DNA of 64,000 nt from 62-47 sp044463945 (GCA_044463945.1 JBIQLW010000015.1:1-64000); one strand, 5' to 3'. Positions 8,780 through 18,137 are shown, counted from the stretch's first letter. Numbers and translations: made by a program. The notes: generated by a model not told the origin, from the letters alone.

Positions 8780-8820
8780 TAACCGATGAAATAATCAACT
8801 AACCGACAAGTCAATTATCG
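8780..8820. promoter_or_regulatory. Candidate operator: TAACCGA direct repeat plus AATTGACT-type motif
   Basis: In the 109-bp divergent region, TAACCGA occurs at 8780-8786 and again at 8800-8806, 20 bp apart. The second copy begins a 21-bp segment of the form TAAC-N5-AGTCAATT-N2-CG that recurs at 17879-17899 in the other divergent region of this island. The minus strand reads AATTGACT there. The local TetR regulator is a possible binder; this is inference. Confidence 0.4.
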
Positions 8821-8831
8821 GGAGGAGTGCC

Positions 8832-9611
8832 GTGGAATCGGTGATTTCTGAAATCCGCGACAACGCGATGTGGATCACGCTGAACCAGCCGGACGCGCTC
8901 AACGCCCTCACCCCGGCGGTGATATCAGGCATCAACGCCGCGCTCGACGAGGCCCAGCGATCCGAGGTGCGCGCGGTGGTCCTGACCGGAACGGGACGCG
9001 CGTTCTGCGCTGGTGCCGACCTGAAATTCGTGCGCGGCGAAGCAGGCGGCGACGAGACGGCGCTGAGCCGTTTTCTCGACACGGTTCTCCTTGTCATGAA
9101 CCGGCTCGAAACGTTTCCCATGCCGGTCATCGCGGCGCTGAACGGCCTGACGCTGGCGGGCGGCCTCGAACTGATGCTGTGCTGCGATCTGGTCGTCGCC
9201 GCGAGATCGGCGAAACTCGGCGACGCGCACGCCAATTACGGCCTGCTGCCCGGCGGCGGCAGTTCGGTGAGGCTACCGCGCAAGATCGGCCCGACGCGCG
9301 CGAAGTATCTGCTTTACACCGGCGCGTTCGTGCCGGCCGAGCAGTTTGTCGCAGCCGGACTGGTCAACGAGGTGGTTGACGACGATGCGTTGATCCCGGC
9401 GACCGAAGCGCTGGTCGCCAGACTCGCCGACAAGAGCCCGCTTGTGCTTCGCCGCATGAAGGCGCTGGTCGACGATGGCCTCGAACAGCCGGCTGCGGTA
9501 GCATTGCGGCAGGAACTGCTCGCAAGCGAGGTCCACGCCCACAGCCACGATCTGAAGGAAGGACTCGCCGCCTTCGAGGAGAAGCGCAAGCCGCGCTTCA
9601 TCGGCAAATAG
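8832..9611 (+). CDS. Enoyl-CoA hydratase/isomerase family protein
   Basis: 259 aa crotonase fold. Oxyanion-hole elements are present: AFCAGADL in the first half and LAGGLELMLCCDLVVA about residues 115-130. The first acidic residue of the classical hydratase pair is present (GLEL), but the second position, Glu in bona fide hydratases, aligns with His in LGDAHANYGLLPGGG. It may therefore be an isomerase, hydrolase or atypical hydratase. GGGAGGAG lies just before the ATG. The ligase-like gene follows 36 bp later on the same strand. Confidence 0.8.
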   Translation: MESVISEIRDNAMWITLNQPDALNALTPAVISGINAALDEAQRSEVRAVVLTGTGRAFCAGADLKFVRGEAGGDETALSRFLDTVLLVMNRLETFPMPVIAALNGLTLAGGLELMLCCDLVVAARSAKLGDAHANYGLLPGGGSSVRLPRKIGPTRAKYLLYTGAFVPAEQFVAAGLVNEVVDDDALIPATEALVARLADKSPLVLRRMKALVDDGLEQPAAVALRQELLASEVHAHSHDLKEGLAAFEEKRKPRFIGK

Positions 9612-9647
9612 ATCCCGCGGGCGGACGGAACAACGGGGAGATCAGGT

Positions 9648-10868
9648 ATGAGCCAGGACACGCGATTCACCCGCTTGCAGAAGGTGCAGCACTCAGCCTA
9701 CGAGCTTGCGCCCGCCATCCGCGAGATGTTCGATCGCGCCGGCCTCGCTCCGGCCGACCTTAAAAGCGTGGACGATCTGTCGCGGCTACCGGTCCTCAAG
9801 AAGGAGGCGCTGGTCGATCTGCAAGCGAAGCGGCCGCCGTTCGGCGGCTTCCTCGCGGCGAAGGACGAGGACATCGCCCGCATCTTCGTGTCGCCCGGCC
9901 CGATCAACGAGCCCCAGCTCCGGCACGACCGCGACGGTCACGGCTTCGGCACGGCGTTCACCGCGGCCGGCCTCGGTCCGGGCGACCGCGTACTCAACAC
10001 CTGGTCCTATCATCTGGTGCCCGCCGGCCTGCTGCTCGACGAGGGCTTGCGCGCGGCCGGCGCAACCGTGATCCCGGCCGGCACGGGGGGGAGCGAATTG
10101 CAGGCCAAGCTGGTGATCGACCTCGGCATCACCTGCATCTGCGCCTCGACCGCGTTCTTCGTCACCCTCGCCGAGGCCGTGGAAGCGATGGGGTACGCCC
10201 TTCCCGGCGGCTGGAAGGTGAAATCGGCGCTGCTCGGCGGTGAAATGGGCGACTGGCTCGGCAAACGCCGCCGCCTTGAAGCCAGATACGGCATCCGCAC
10301 CTTCGCGGTCTACGCGACCGCGGACTTCGGCGTGATCGGTTTCGAGAACGGCGCGCAGGACGGCGGCTACGACATTCATCACGATCGCATCGTGCAGATC
10401 TGCGACCCGGTGACCGGCGCGCCGCTGCCCGAGGGCGAGCCGGGCGAGATCGTCGTCACCACGCTGACGCCGGGATGGCCGCTGATCCGCTTCGGCACCG
10501 GCGACGTCGCCGCGGCAACGGCGACCCATGCCGACGGCACGGTGCGGCGGATCGGCATGTTGCAGGGACGTGTCGGTCAGGCCGTTAAGGCGCGCGAGAT
10601 TTTCATCTATCCGCGCCAGCTCGAAGACCTCGCCATCGCTATTCCCGGCATCGGCCGGGCGCAGGCCATCGTCGCGCGGCCCGAGCAGCGCGAGGAAATC
10701 ACGCTGCGCCTGTCACTTTCCCCGGATGCGGACCGCGACGCGGTGCTGGCGGCGGTGCCGGCGCGCTTCACCGCACTGTCGCGGCTCAAGGCCGACCGGA
10801 TCGAGGTGGTGAACGCCGACGAGCTTCCGGCCGACGCGCCGTTCGTGGTGGATCGCAAGGACGGTTGA
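9648..10868 (+). CDS. AMP-dependent ligase-like protein (phenylacetate-CoA ligase family), atypical
   Basis: 406 aa. Overall organisation resembles PaaK: an N-terminal segment with FDRAGLAPADLKSVDDLSRLPVLKK, a C-terminal GEIVVTTL, RFGTGDVA and the GR-x-G-x-x-x-K-A-R-E-I-F-I-YP hinge region. The glycine/serine-rich phosphate-binding motif normally following the N-terminal region (SSGTTG type) is replaced by VSPGPINEP, and the C-terminal catalytic-lysine region is short. ATP-dependent CoA ligation is thus uncertain. Co-directional with the crotonase gene (36-bp gap) and convergent with livF. GGGGAG precedes the ATG. Confidence 0.75.
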   Translation: MSQDTRFTRLQKVQHSAYELAPAIREMFDRAGLAPADLKSVDDLSRLPVLKKEALVDLQAKRPPFGGFLAAKDEDIARIFVSPGPINEPQLRHDRDGHGFGTAFTAAGLGPGDRVLNTWSYHLVPAGLLLDEGLRAAGATVIPAGTGGSELQAKLVIDLGITCICASTAFFVTLAEAVEAMGYALPGGWKVKSALLGGEMGDWLGKRRRLEARYGIRTFAVYATADFGVIGFENGAQDGGYDIHHDRIVQICDPVTGAPLPEGEPGEIVVTTLTPGWPLIRFGTGDVAAATATHADGTVRRIGMLQGRVGQAVKAREIFIYPRQLEDLAIAIPGIGRAQAIVARPEQREEITLRLSLSPDADRDAVLAAVPARFTALSRLKADRIEVVNADELPADAPFVVDRKDG

Positions 10869-10877
10869 CGAGCGCCC

Positions 10878-11669
10878 TCAGCCGAGCCAGCGCTTGCGAC
10901 GCCGGTAGTGCTTGATGTCGCGGTAGCTCTTGCGCTCGCCTTCGAGATCGAGTCCGAGATAGAATTCCCGCACGTCCTCGTTGTTGCGCAGTTCCTCGGC
11001 CGCGCCTTCAAGGACGATGCGCCCGTTTTCCATGACATAGCCATAGTCGGCGATATCGAGCGCGACGCGGGTATTCTGTTCGACGATCAATAGCGTGGTG
11101 CCGCCCGCCTTGAGGTCTTTCAGCAGCGCGAAGACCTCGTCGATCATCAACGGCGCAAGGCCGAGCGACGGCTCGTCGATCATGACCAGCCTGGGATTGG
11201 CCATCATGGCGCGGCCGATCACCACCATCTGCTGCTCGCCGCCGGAAAGATAGCCGGTGACGCGATCCTTCAGCGCCGCGAGGCGGCGAATGCGTTCGTA
11301 AACCTCGTCGAGACGCTTGCGCACCTCGCGGCCCGATTTCTCCATATGGCCGCCGACGAACAGATTCTGCTCCACCGTGAGGTGACGCAGCACGCGGCGA
11401 CCCTCCATGACGTGGATGATGCCGCTGCGAACCACGTCGGCGGGATCGGCCTTGTCGAGCCGCCGGCCATCGAAGGCGATGGTGCCGGAGGTCACCCGCC
11501 CGTCCTCGGTGCGGATCACGCCGGAAATCGCTTTCAGCGTCGTCGATTTGCCGGCGCCGTTGCCGCCGAGCAGCGCCACGCACTTGCCGTCCGGCACCGC
11601 AAGCGAGATGCCCTTCACCGCCAGAATGACGTCGCTGTAGATGACTTCAACGTTGTTCAGTTCGAGCAA
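10878..11669 (-). CDS. livF: Branched-chain-type ABC transporter ATP-binding protein LivF
   Basis: 263 aa ABC ATPase: Walker A GGNGAGKS near residue 35, signature LSGGEQQM, Walker B LVMIDEPSLGLAP and the switch His absent as typical in this family (VEQN). LivF pairs with LivG at the inner membrane to drive import. I use a TTG start at 11669, which has GGGAGG 8 nt upstream and gives the family-typical N terminus; an ATG at 11705 in frame would add 12 residues and has no ribosome-binding site. Last gene of the six-gene liv operon, 60 nt after the binding-protein gene. Confidence 0.88.
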   Translation of the reverse strand: MLELNNVEVIYSDVILAVKGISLAVPDGKCVALLGGNGAGKSTTLKAISGVIRTEDGRVTSGTIAFDGRRLDKADPADVVRSGIIHVMEGRRVLRHLTVEQNLFVGGHMEKSGREVRKRLDEVYERIRRLAALKDRVTGYLSGGEQQMVVIGRAMMANPRLVMIDEPSLGLAPLMIDEVFALLKDLKAGGTTLLIVEQNTRVALDIADYGYVMENGRIVLEGAAEELRNNEDVREFYLGLDLEGERKSYRDIKHYRRRKRWLG

Positions 11670-11729
11670 GACGCGCGCCTCCCGAGGGGCTCCGGCCGGG
11701 TCCACGCGACCCGGCCGGACAGCCTAACT

Positions 11730-12959
11730 TCACCACTTGTTGAGGGTTGGCACCGGGACGTTCTCGGCCGCCTCCATGTACTTGCCGTCCTTGACGGTGG
11801 CGATGGTGACCACCAGACCCTTGGGCGGGAACGGCGCTTCGTTGGTGAACTGGATGTTGCCGAGAATCCCGAAGGTGTCCGCGGAAGAGATCGGCGTCGA
11901 GAGCAGCGCCTCGCGCAGGGCTTCGCCGGTGATCTTGTCCGGACCGACCTTCTTGGCCGTGGCTTCGATCGCCCGCAGTGCGACCAGCGCCTGACCAAGC
12001 CCCTGGACCGCCGACACCGTCCACTTGGCTTTCAGGTTGTACTTGCTTTGCAGCATCTCGAAGAACTCGCGGCCCGGCGTCTTGGCGTCGGTCGGCGCGG
12101 CCATCGCATAGACCTCGTAATCGCCTTCCATCTGCTTGAGATCGCCGATGGCGCGACCGGATTCCGCCACGCCGTTGTGCGAGCTCATCATGATCGGCAC
12201 CTGCTTGCCGAGCGATTGCAGGGCGCGCTTGGTGGCGACCACCGCCGCCGTATTGGTCATGACCATGATCGCCTCGGCGCCCTTGCGGGTGATGCGGTTC
12301 ACCTGGGTTGTCAGGTCGGTGGGCTGAACTTCGGTGAAGATGACCTCGACGACCTCGACCTTGTCGGGATTGTCCGCTGCGTAACGCTGCACGCCCTTGT
12401 GCTGGTCGACATAGGCGGGCGAGGCTTCGGACGAAATGATCGCCACCTTCAGCGGCCCCGTGCCGCCGCGCTTCTCGCGCAGCCAGTTGAAGAAAGCCGC
12501 GGCCTCATGGCTGTAGGTCGGGCGCTGGTTGAAGATCCACGGGTCCGGCTTCCAGGCGAAGCCATAAGCCGCCGTGGACATCACCATCGGAATTTTGTCG
12601 GATGGCAGCCGGCCCTGAAGCGCCGCGACGTCAGGTCCGCCGACACCGAGCACGACGATCGGATTGAGTTCGGCCTTGACGCCGGGCCACAGGCTCGCCG
12701 CCTGCGCGGCGTCGTAACGGTGATCGTAATCCTTGATGTTGAGCTTGACCCCGATCTTGCTCCCGACCTCGGCGTTCCACCAGTCGAGCACCGGCCGGCG
12801 CGCGCCGATCAGGTCTTTCATCACGTCGGCGTAGGGACCGGTGAAGTCCGCGAACGACGCGATATTGTAGGTGCTTTCGGCATGGGCCGGCGCCGCAATG
12901 GTCAGCAGGCCGAACGCGGCCGCCACACCGGCCGTCTTGATGTTTTTCAGGATAGTCAT
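11730..12959 (-). CDS. Periplasmic binding protein of liv-type ABC transporter
   Basis: 409 aa. Sec signal peptide at residues 1 to about 27 (hydrophobic AAFGLLTIAAPAHA, cleavage near AHA-E). The mature part is a type I periplasmic binding protein (COG0683) with the NIASFADFTGPYADV start and the IGVKLNIKDYDHRYD segment. Such proteins bind amino acids or, in this group of bacteria, often aromatic or aliphatic carboxylates. Its placement in an operon with an acyl-CoA synthetase favours a carboxylic acid as ligand. GGGAGGAC lies just ahead of the ATG. Confidence 0.88.
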   Translation of the reverse strand: MTILKNIKTAGVAAAFGLLTIAAPAHAESTYNIASFADFTGPYADVMKDLIGARRPVLDWWNAEVGSKIGVKLNIKDYDHRYDAAQAASLWPGVKAELNPIVVLGVGGPDVAALQGRLPSDKIPMVMSTAAYGFAWKPDPWIFNQRPTYSHEAAAFFNWLREKRGGTGPLKVAIISSEASPAYVDQHKGVQRYAADNPDKVEVVEVIFTEVQPTDLTTQVNRITRKGAEAIMVMTNTAAVVATKRALQSLGKQVPIMMSSHNGVAESGRAIGDLKQMEGDYEVYAMAAPTDAKTPGREFFEMLQSKYNLKAKWTVSAVQGLGQALVALRAIEATAKKVGPDKITGEALREALLSTPISSADTFGILGNIQFTNEAPFPPKGLVVTIATVKDGKYMEAAENVPVPTLNKW

Positions 12960-13004
12960 CCAGGTCCTCCCATCGTTATTCTCAAGGTTCCGAGCGCGTC
13001 AACG

Positions 13005-14057
13005 TCAATAAGGAAACGGCCACAGGCGATAAGACCGTTTCATGATGTTCCAGCGGTGCATCAGCCCGCGCGGTTCGAAAATCAGGAATGCCGCGATGAC
13101 GCCGCCGAGAAATACGTTCATCAGCGCGAACACCACGTCACCGCCGAGCGAGGGAAATTGCGCGACGATGCTAGGGCCGAGCGTCACGAAGCTTTCCTGA
13201 ACGGCCTTGATGACGAACACGCCGATCAACGCCCCGGTGATCGAGCCGAGGCCGCCGACGATCACCATGGCGATGAACCAGATCGAATGGAACAGCGTGA
13301 ACTGATCGACGGCGACGAAGCGTACGTAATAGGCCCACAGCCCGCCGCCGATCCCGGCGTAGAAGGCCCCGATCAGAAACGCGATCGCCTTGGTGCGGAC
13401 GACATTGATACCCATCAGCCCGGAGGCGACGTCGTCGTCGTTGACCGCGACGAAGGCGCGCCCGTGCCGGCTGCGCACGATGCCGTAAGCGCCGAACACC
13501 ATGGCCAGCGTCACCACAAGGCAGAGATAATAGATCGCGGTATCGCTGACAAAGCTGAACCCGAAAATCTCCGCCGGCTGAAGCGTCAACCCGTTTGACC
13601 CGCCGAACCACGACTGCGGCAGGTTCAAGATCAGGAAGTGAAACAATGTCTGCGCCGCAATGGTAGTCAGCGCCAGGTAGAAGCCTTTGATGCGCACCGC
13701 AGACAGGCCGAAGATGAAGCCGAACAGCGCGGCGGCGCAGCCGCCCAGCGGAATGCTGAGCCAGAACGGCAGACTGAACTTAATGGCCAGCGCGCCGGTG
13801 GCGTAGGCCCCGACCCCCATGAAGGCGGCCTGGCCGAGATTGATCTGCCCGGCATAGCCCATGTTGATCTGGAGCCCGATCACCACCACCGCCGTGATCA
13901 GCATGTTGGTCGAGATGGCCACAAGGCGCGGCCCCAGCACATGGGGCAGCACGATCAGCGCGACCATAAAGAGGATAAGCGCGATCCATTGCCCGCGGGT
14001 GCGGATCAGCGCCTGATCGCGCTCGAAGCTGGTGGCGAATACGCCTGCCGGATCCAT
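13005..14057 (-). CDS. livM: Branched-chain-type ABC permease LivM
   Basis: 350 aa, strongly hydrophobic with roughly nine to ten membrane segments; the family motif NMGYAGQINLGQAAFMGVGAY and the EAA-like loop around AFVAVNDDDVASGLMGINVVRTK identify LivM. It forms the membrane channel with LivH. Starts 3 nt after the livH stop and is followed 45 nt later by the binding-protein gene. Confidence 0.9.
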   Translation of the reverse strand: MDPAGVFATSFERDQALIRTRGQWIALILFMVALIVLPHVLGPRLVAISTNMLITAVVVIGLQINMGYAGQINLGQAAFMGVGAYATGALAIKFSLPFWLSIPLGGCAAALFGFIFGLSAVRIKGFYLALTTIAAQTLFHFLILNLPQSWFGGSNGLTLQPAEIFGFSFVSDTAIYYLCLVVTLAMVFGAYGIVRSRHGRAFVAVNDDDVASGLMGINVVRTKAIAFLIGAFYAGIGGGLWAYYVRFVAVDQFTLFHSIWFIAMVIVGGLGSITGALIGVFVIKAVQESFVTLGPSIVAQFPSLGGDVVFALMNVFLGGVIAAFLIFEPRGLMHRWNIMKRSYRLWPFPY

Positions 14058-14060
14058 CGG

Positions 14061-14945
14061 TCAGACCCTTTCGATGGTCTTCCAGCCGAACATCCCGGTC
14101 GGCCGAATGAAAAGGATGAGCAGCATGATGATGAACGGAAAGACCGTTCCGATCGCGCCGCCGATGACCGGATCAAGATAGGCCGTGACCAGTCCCTGGA
14201 TGATGCCGACGATCAGCCCGGCCAGCAGCACGCCGGCGATGGCCTCGAAGCCGGCCAGCAGCGCCACCGGCAGCGCCGCGAGCCCGATATCGGAGGCAAG
14301 AAAGTTCAGCGACTTACCGCTGAGGAAGATCACGGCCCCGAGCGTGGAGAGCACGGCGCCGAGAACCCACGCGAAGGCGATGGAGCGCTTCACCGAGATG
14401 CCCATCGACAGCGCCACCTGATGATCCTCCGCCACAGCGGTCATGCGCAGGCCCGCGCGCGTGCGGTTGAAGAACCATGACAGGCCGAAGCCGACGATGA
14501 TCGTGATGATGCCCCCGACCAGAAGCGAGCGCGGGATCAGAATGTCTCCGATGATCACCGGCTGCAACGGGAAGATGATGGGGAATGAGCGCACCTGCGG
14601 GCCGAACAGCACGAGGATCAGGCCACGGATCAGGATCAACAGCCCGATCGTGACCATCACCATGGCGAAAACGGATTCGCCGGCGAGGCGGGAGAAGAAC
14701 ACCCGCTCGATCAACAGCCCGAACAGGGCCGCCGCGACGAAGGCGAGCGGAAGACCGACCCAGAGCGGCAGCCCGAGCGAAGCGACCATCCACCAGACGA
14801 TGAAGCCGCCGAACACCACCAGTTCGCCCTGGGCGAAATTGAAGACCTTCGAGGCGCGATAGATGACCACGAAGCCCATGGCGATGAGGGCATACAACAG
14901 CCCGACCAGCGCCCCGTTGATGAGATAGTTGATGAAATCGATCAT
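14061..14945 (-). CDS. livH: Branched-chain-type ABC permease LivH
   Basis: 294 aa with about eight membrane segments. Family features: YLINGALVGLLYALIAMGF at the N terminus, KVFNFAQGELV, and the cytoplasmic coupling loop RMTAVAEDHQVALSMGISVKR. Its ATG overlaps the stop of the acyl-CoA synthetase gene by 4 nt (ATGA), indicating translational coupling. Confidence 0.9.
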   Translation of the reverse strand: MIDFINYLINGALVGLLYALIAMGFVVIYRASKVFNFAQGELVVFGGFIVWWMVASLGLPLWVGLPLAFVAAALFGLLIERVFFSRLAGESVFAMVMVTIGLLILIRGLILVLFGPQVRSFPIIFPLQPVIIGDILIPRSLLVGGIITIIVGFGLSWFFNRTRAGLRMTAVAEDHQVALSMGISVKRSIAFAWVLGAVLSTLGAVIFLSGKSLNFLASDIGLAALPVALLAGFEAIAGVLLAGLIVGIIQGLVTAYLDPVIGGAIGTVFPFIIMLLILFIRPTGMFGWKTIERV

Positions 14946-16906
14946 GCGGTGGCTCGCAATGGTTCAGCGGCGGTGCCCGCCCTGGCCTCACTGGCGACGT
15001 CGTGGATGGCGACGTGGGCGGACAGCGTTCCCTTGCGCCCGTCCTGATAGGTCACCGCGATGTCGAGCGCCTGATGATTCCGCCCGCTATACATCGCCTC
15101 GATCAGCGCGGCGTAGCGCTCGGCGAGAAACTCGCGCCGCAGCTTGCGCGTTCGCGTCAGTTCACCCTCGTCGGGATCCAGCTCTTTCGGAAAGTTGGCG
15201 AAACGCCGGACGCGGGCGTGCTCGGGCAGGAACGTGTTGACCCGCGCGATCTCGCCGCGCACCAGTTCGGCCACCTCGGCCTTTTGGGAAAGGTCGGTGA
15301 AGGTGGAGAAGCTGATATTACGATCCTCCGCCCAGCGCGACACCACGCTCATGTCGATATTGATCAGCGCCGTGATGTAGTCGCGCGTCTCGTCGCCGAG
15401 CGTCATGATGTCCTTGATGAACGGGCTGAAGCGCAGCCGTGTTTCGATGAATTGCGGCGGGAACCGCTCGCCCGAGCGCAGGCGTCGCAGGTCGTCGAGC
15501 CGTTCAAGGAACACGAGTTCGCCGCTGTCGGTGACCGACACCGCGTCGCCGGTGTGATACCAGCCGTCCCGGACACGCTGGGTCATGCTGTCGGGCTTGT
15601 TGTAGTAGCCCTGGAAGAAGCTCCCGCCGCGGATCAGCAGTTCGCCCTGCTCCGACACCTTCCATTCCAGCGCGGCGCCGGACTCGGGATGCGCAACCAG
15701 CCAATGCCCAACGGTTTCGAGGTTGTAGCGGTCGCCCTGATGCAGCGTCAGCAGGCCGATCTCCGTAGTGCCGTAGATGTTGCGCAGCGGCACGCCGATA
15801 GCGTGAAACAGACGGAACACGTCCGGCGCCATTGTCGATCCGCCGCACAGCGCCAGCTTGATGCGCGTCAGGCCGAGCTTGTCGCGCAGCGGCTTCAACA
15901 CCAGCATGTCCGCAAGCGGCAGCATGAGCCGCGCGCCGAACGGAATGGGCTTGCCTTCGAGGCGCGCGACGCGAACCTTGTGGCCGATATCAACGCCCCA
16001 GGCGAAGATCGCCCGCCGCATCCGCCCGGCATCGAGCATCCGCCCCTGAATGGTCGCCGCAAGGCTTTCCCATTGGCGCGGCGCGAACACCATGACCTCG
16101 ACCGCAAGCTCACGGATGTTGTTGAGAACCTCCTCCGGCGATTCCGGGAAGTTGACCACCAGCGGCAGCAAAAGACCGATGGTGACGCCGAAGAACTGCT
16201 CCGTCGCCCAGGCCGGCGCGATATAGGTGAGATAGTCCATGCCCGGCTTGATGCCGGTCGCCGCGATCACGCGATGGGCGTTGTCCACGAGATAGCGATG
16301 GGTCAGCACCACGCCTTTCGGCCGCCCGGTGGTGCCGGACGTGTAGGACAGCACCGCAACGTCATCGGGCTGCCCCGCCGCGACCAGGCTTCGAAAGCGA
16401 TCCCCGTCCTCGGCGTGGCGCGCGCGCCCGTTCTCAAGCACCTTCTCGAACGGCGTCAGCCGCTCGTGATGATAGGACCACATCCCGGTGTCGTCCCAGT
16501 AGATCATCTGGCGCAACCGCGGAACGCGATCGCGGATCGCGAGCCCCTTGTCCACCTGCTCCTGATCCTGCGCGACCAGACAGACCGCCTCGCTGTCATT
16601 GAGCAGGAATTCGATCTCGTCCGCGGTCAGGTCGGGATAGAGCGAAACGACCTTGCATCCGATCGAGAACGCCGCGAACTCGCTCCAGAAATTCTCCGGC
16701 TCGTTCTCGCCGATGATGGCGACGGTCTCATTGCGGCGAATGCCCATCGCGTCGAGGCCGAGCGCAAGGGACCGCACCTTCTCCAGAACATCGCCATAGC
16801 TGTATTCGCGCCAGATGCCGCGATATTTGTGCCGCTCGACGAGTTGGTTCGGCGAAGCCTCGGCGCGTTCAAGCAACAACTGCGGAATGGTGCGCATCGG
16901 CAGCAT
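14942..16906 (-). CDS. Long-chain/aromatic acyl-CoA synthetase (AMP-binding), inside the liv operon
   Basis: 654 aa. ANL-superfamily motifs are complete: A3 SYTSGTTGRPKGV about residue 190, A5 YGTTEIG, A7 WYHTGD, and the hinge region FLERLDDLRRLRSGE. It resembles the large FadD15/bubblegum-type synthetases. It adenylates a carboxylate and ligates CoA. Starts in a TGATG overlap with livG and ends in an ATGA overlap with livH, so it is translated as part of the transporter operon. The arrangement suggests activation of the imported acid at the membrane, trapping it as a CoA ester; that role is inferred. Confidence 0.87.
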   Translation of the reverse strand: MLPMRTIPQLLLERAEASPNQLVERHKYRGIWREYSYGDVLEKVRSLALGLDAMGIRRNETVAIIGENEPENFWSEFAAFSIGCKVVSLYPDLTADEIEFLLNDSEAVCLVAQDQEQVDKGLAIRDRVPRLRQMIYWDDTGMWSYHHERLTPFEKVLENGRARHAEDGDRFRSLVAAGQPDDVAVLSYTSGTTGRPKGVVLTHRYLVDNAHRVIAATGIKPGMDYLTYIAPAWATEQFFGVTIGLLLPLVVNFPESPEEVLNNIRELAVEVMVFAPRQWESLAATIQGRMLDAGRMRRAIFAWGVDIGHKVRVARLEGKPIPFGARLMLPLADMLVLKPLRDKLGLTRIKLALCGGSTMAPDVFRLFHAIGVPLRNIYGTTEIGLLTLHQGDRYNLETVGHWLVAHPESGAALEWKVSEQGELLIRGGSFFQGYYNKPDSMTQRVRDGWYHTGDAVSVTDSGELVFLERLDDLRRLRSGERFPPQFIETRLRFSPFIKDIMTLGDETRDYITALINIDMSVVSRWAEDRNISFSTFTDLSQKAEVAELVRGEIARVNTFLPEHARVRRFANFPKELDPDEGELTRTRKLRREFLAERYAALIEAMYSGRNHQALDIAVTYQDGRKGTLSAHVAIHDVASEARAGTAAEPLRATA

Positions 16907-17730
16907 CAGCGATTCCCCTCGCCCAGATACGCCTTCAGCACCGCCGGATTCTCCTGAATCTCGCGCGGCGTCCCCTCGGCAATCTTGCGGCCAAAATCGA
17001 GCACCGCGATGCGATCCGCGAGGTCCATGACCACGCCCATGTCGTGCTCGACCAGCACGACGGGGATCCGCCGCGCCTCACGGACGTCGAGGATGAAGCG
17101 CGCGAGATCCTCCTTCTCCTCGGTATTCATTCCCGCCATCGGCTCGTCCATCAGCAGGATGCTGGGCTCCTGCGCAAGCGCACGGCCGAGATCGACGCGC
17201 TTGCGCAGACCATAGCCGAGGCTGCCGACCGGCTGGTGCCGGATCGATTCGATTTCAAGCAGTTCGATGATTTCCTCGACCGCCTCGCGGTGGCGGATTT
17301 CCTCGCGCCGGCACGATCCGAAGTAGAGAAATGCCGACGGGATCGAGCTTTTCATATGAATGTGACGGCCGACCATGATGTTTTCGATCACGGTCATGTT
17401 CGAAAAGATGTGCGTGCCCTGGAAGGTTCGCGCCAAGCCGGCGCGCACGATATTGTGGACCCCCATGCCGGAGATCACGGCGCCGTTGAACCGGACCTCG
17501 CCCTGCTGCGGCCGATAGAAGCCGCTGAGGCAGTTCATCAGCGAGGTCTTGCCGGCGCCGTTCGGCCCGATCACCGCCAGCAGTTCATCGGCGCTGACGG
17601 CGATGGACACCTTGTCGAGCGCAACCACGCCACCGAAGGCCATTCGGATGTCGTCAGCAACGAGGACCGCGGAGCCTTGCGCTCCGTCAGGATTTCGCGA
17701 TGGCGAATAAACGGGTGAAACGGCACTCAA
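16906..17730 (-). CDS. livG: Branched-chain-type ABC transporter ATP-binding protein LivG
   Basis: 274 aa. Walker A GPNGAGKTS near residue 55, signature region LGYGLRKRVDLGRALAQEP, Walker B ILLMDEPMAGMN, and EHDM with the switch His. The C-terminal extension ENPAVLKAYLGE is typical of LivG. First gene of the liv operon, with the promoter in the 572-bp region upstream. Its TGA overlaps the ATG of the synthetase gene by one base. Confidence 0.9.
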   Translation of the reverse strand: MSAVSPVYSPSRNPDGAQGSAVLVADDIRMAFGGVVALDKVSIAVSADELLAVIGPNGAGKTSLMNCLSGFYRPQQGEVRFNGAVISGMGVHNIVRAGLARTFQGTHIFSNMTVIENIMVGRHIHMKSSIPSAFLYFGSCRREEIRHREAVEEIIELLEIESIRHQPVGSLGYGLRKRVDLGRALAQEPSILLMDEPMAGMNTEEKEDLARFILDVREARRIPVVLVEHDMGVVMDLADRIAVLDFGRKIAEGTPREIQENPAVLKAYLGEGNR

Positions 17731-17878
17731 TACGCACCTGCCTCACCAGCGCAATCCTGCGACATTCGTCCTCCCCCAGGTATGTGGCATTTCGACCGCG
17801 TAGGCGTTCACCTTAGGCGTGTCACCTTCGAGAGCAGCCGATCCTTGACGGATTCTTGCCACCAACCGGGCTGGTTTT

Positions 17879-17899
17879 TAACTTGCTAGTCAATTTACG
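17879..17899. promoter_or_regulatory. Candidate operator of the catabolic island (AATTGACT-type)
   Basis: The plus strand reads TAAC-N5-AGTCAATT-N2-CG, the same pattern as at 8800-8820. A third AATTGACT is at 19471-19478, just ahead of the TetR gene. Minus-strand reading TTGACTAGCAA is an imperfect palindrome (TTG-N5-CAA core). A TetR-family site is the favoured reading. Confidence 0.4.
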
Positions 17900-18048
17900 T
17901 CAACCCCGCTCGAACGTATGCAATTCGCGACCATCCGGTCGAGTCGATCAAGCGCATTGCCGCCGTTATCGAAGATCGCGCCAGGGCTCCGCACATCGCC
18001 ATTCAATCGCAGCAAAAGCACGCCTTCAACGTAAATGGCCGCCGGCAT
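17890..18048 (-). other. Possible 52-aa ORF or gene remnant
   Basis: ATG at 18048, TGA at 17890. The translation has an amphipathic, protein-like composition (VEGVLLLRLNGDVRSPG, DNGGNALDRLDRMVANCIRSS) and the frame stays open upstream to about 18140 without a start. There is only a weak GGA before the ATG. I do not recognise a family. It may be a decayed piece of a longer gene. Confidence 0.2.
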
Positions 18049-18137
18049 TGCATCCGTCCGTCACGCCGCGCGAGTTATCGCTCGCAGCCTTTCCAGGGCG
18101 GACCGGCAACGCGAAAAGCGGAAGCAGATCGCGAGCC

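Noticed and set aside
11346..13598. A 750-codon open frame antisense to the liv genes
   Set aside because: Same shadow effect; the minus-strand genes have clear motifs and signal peptides.
15002..16957. A 651-codon plus-strand frame opposite the acyl-CoA synthetase
   Set aside because: Antisense to a complete ANL enzyme; low-complexity charged composition.
17860..17880. Stem followed by a T-run as an intrinsic terminator
   Set aside because: The stem is only 4 bp, and no gene ends upstream on that strand.
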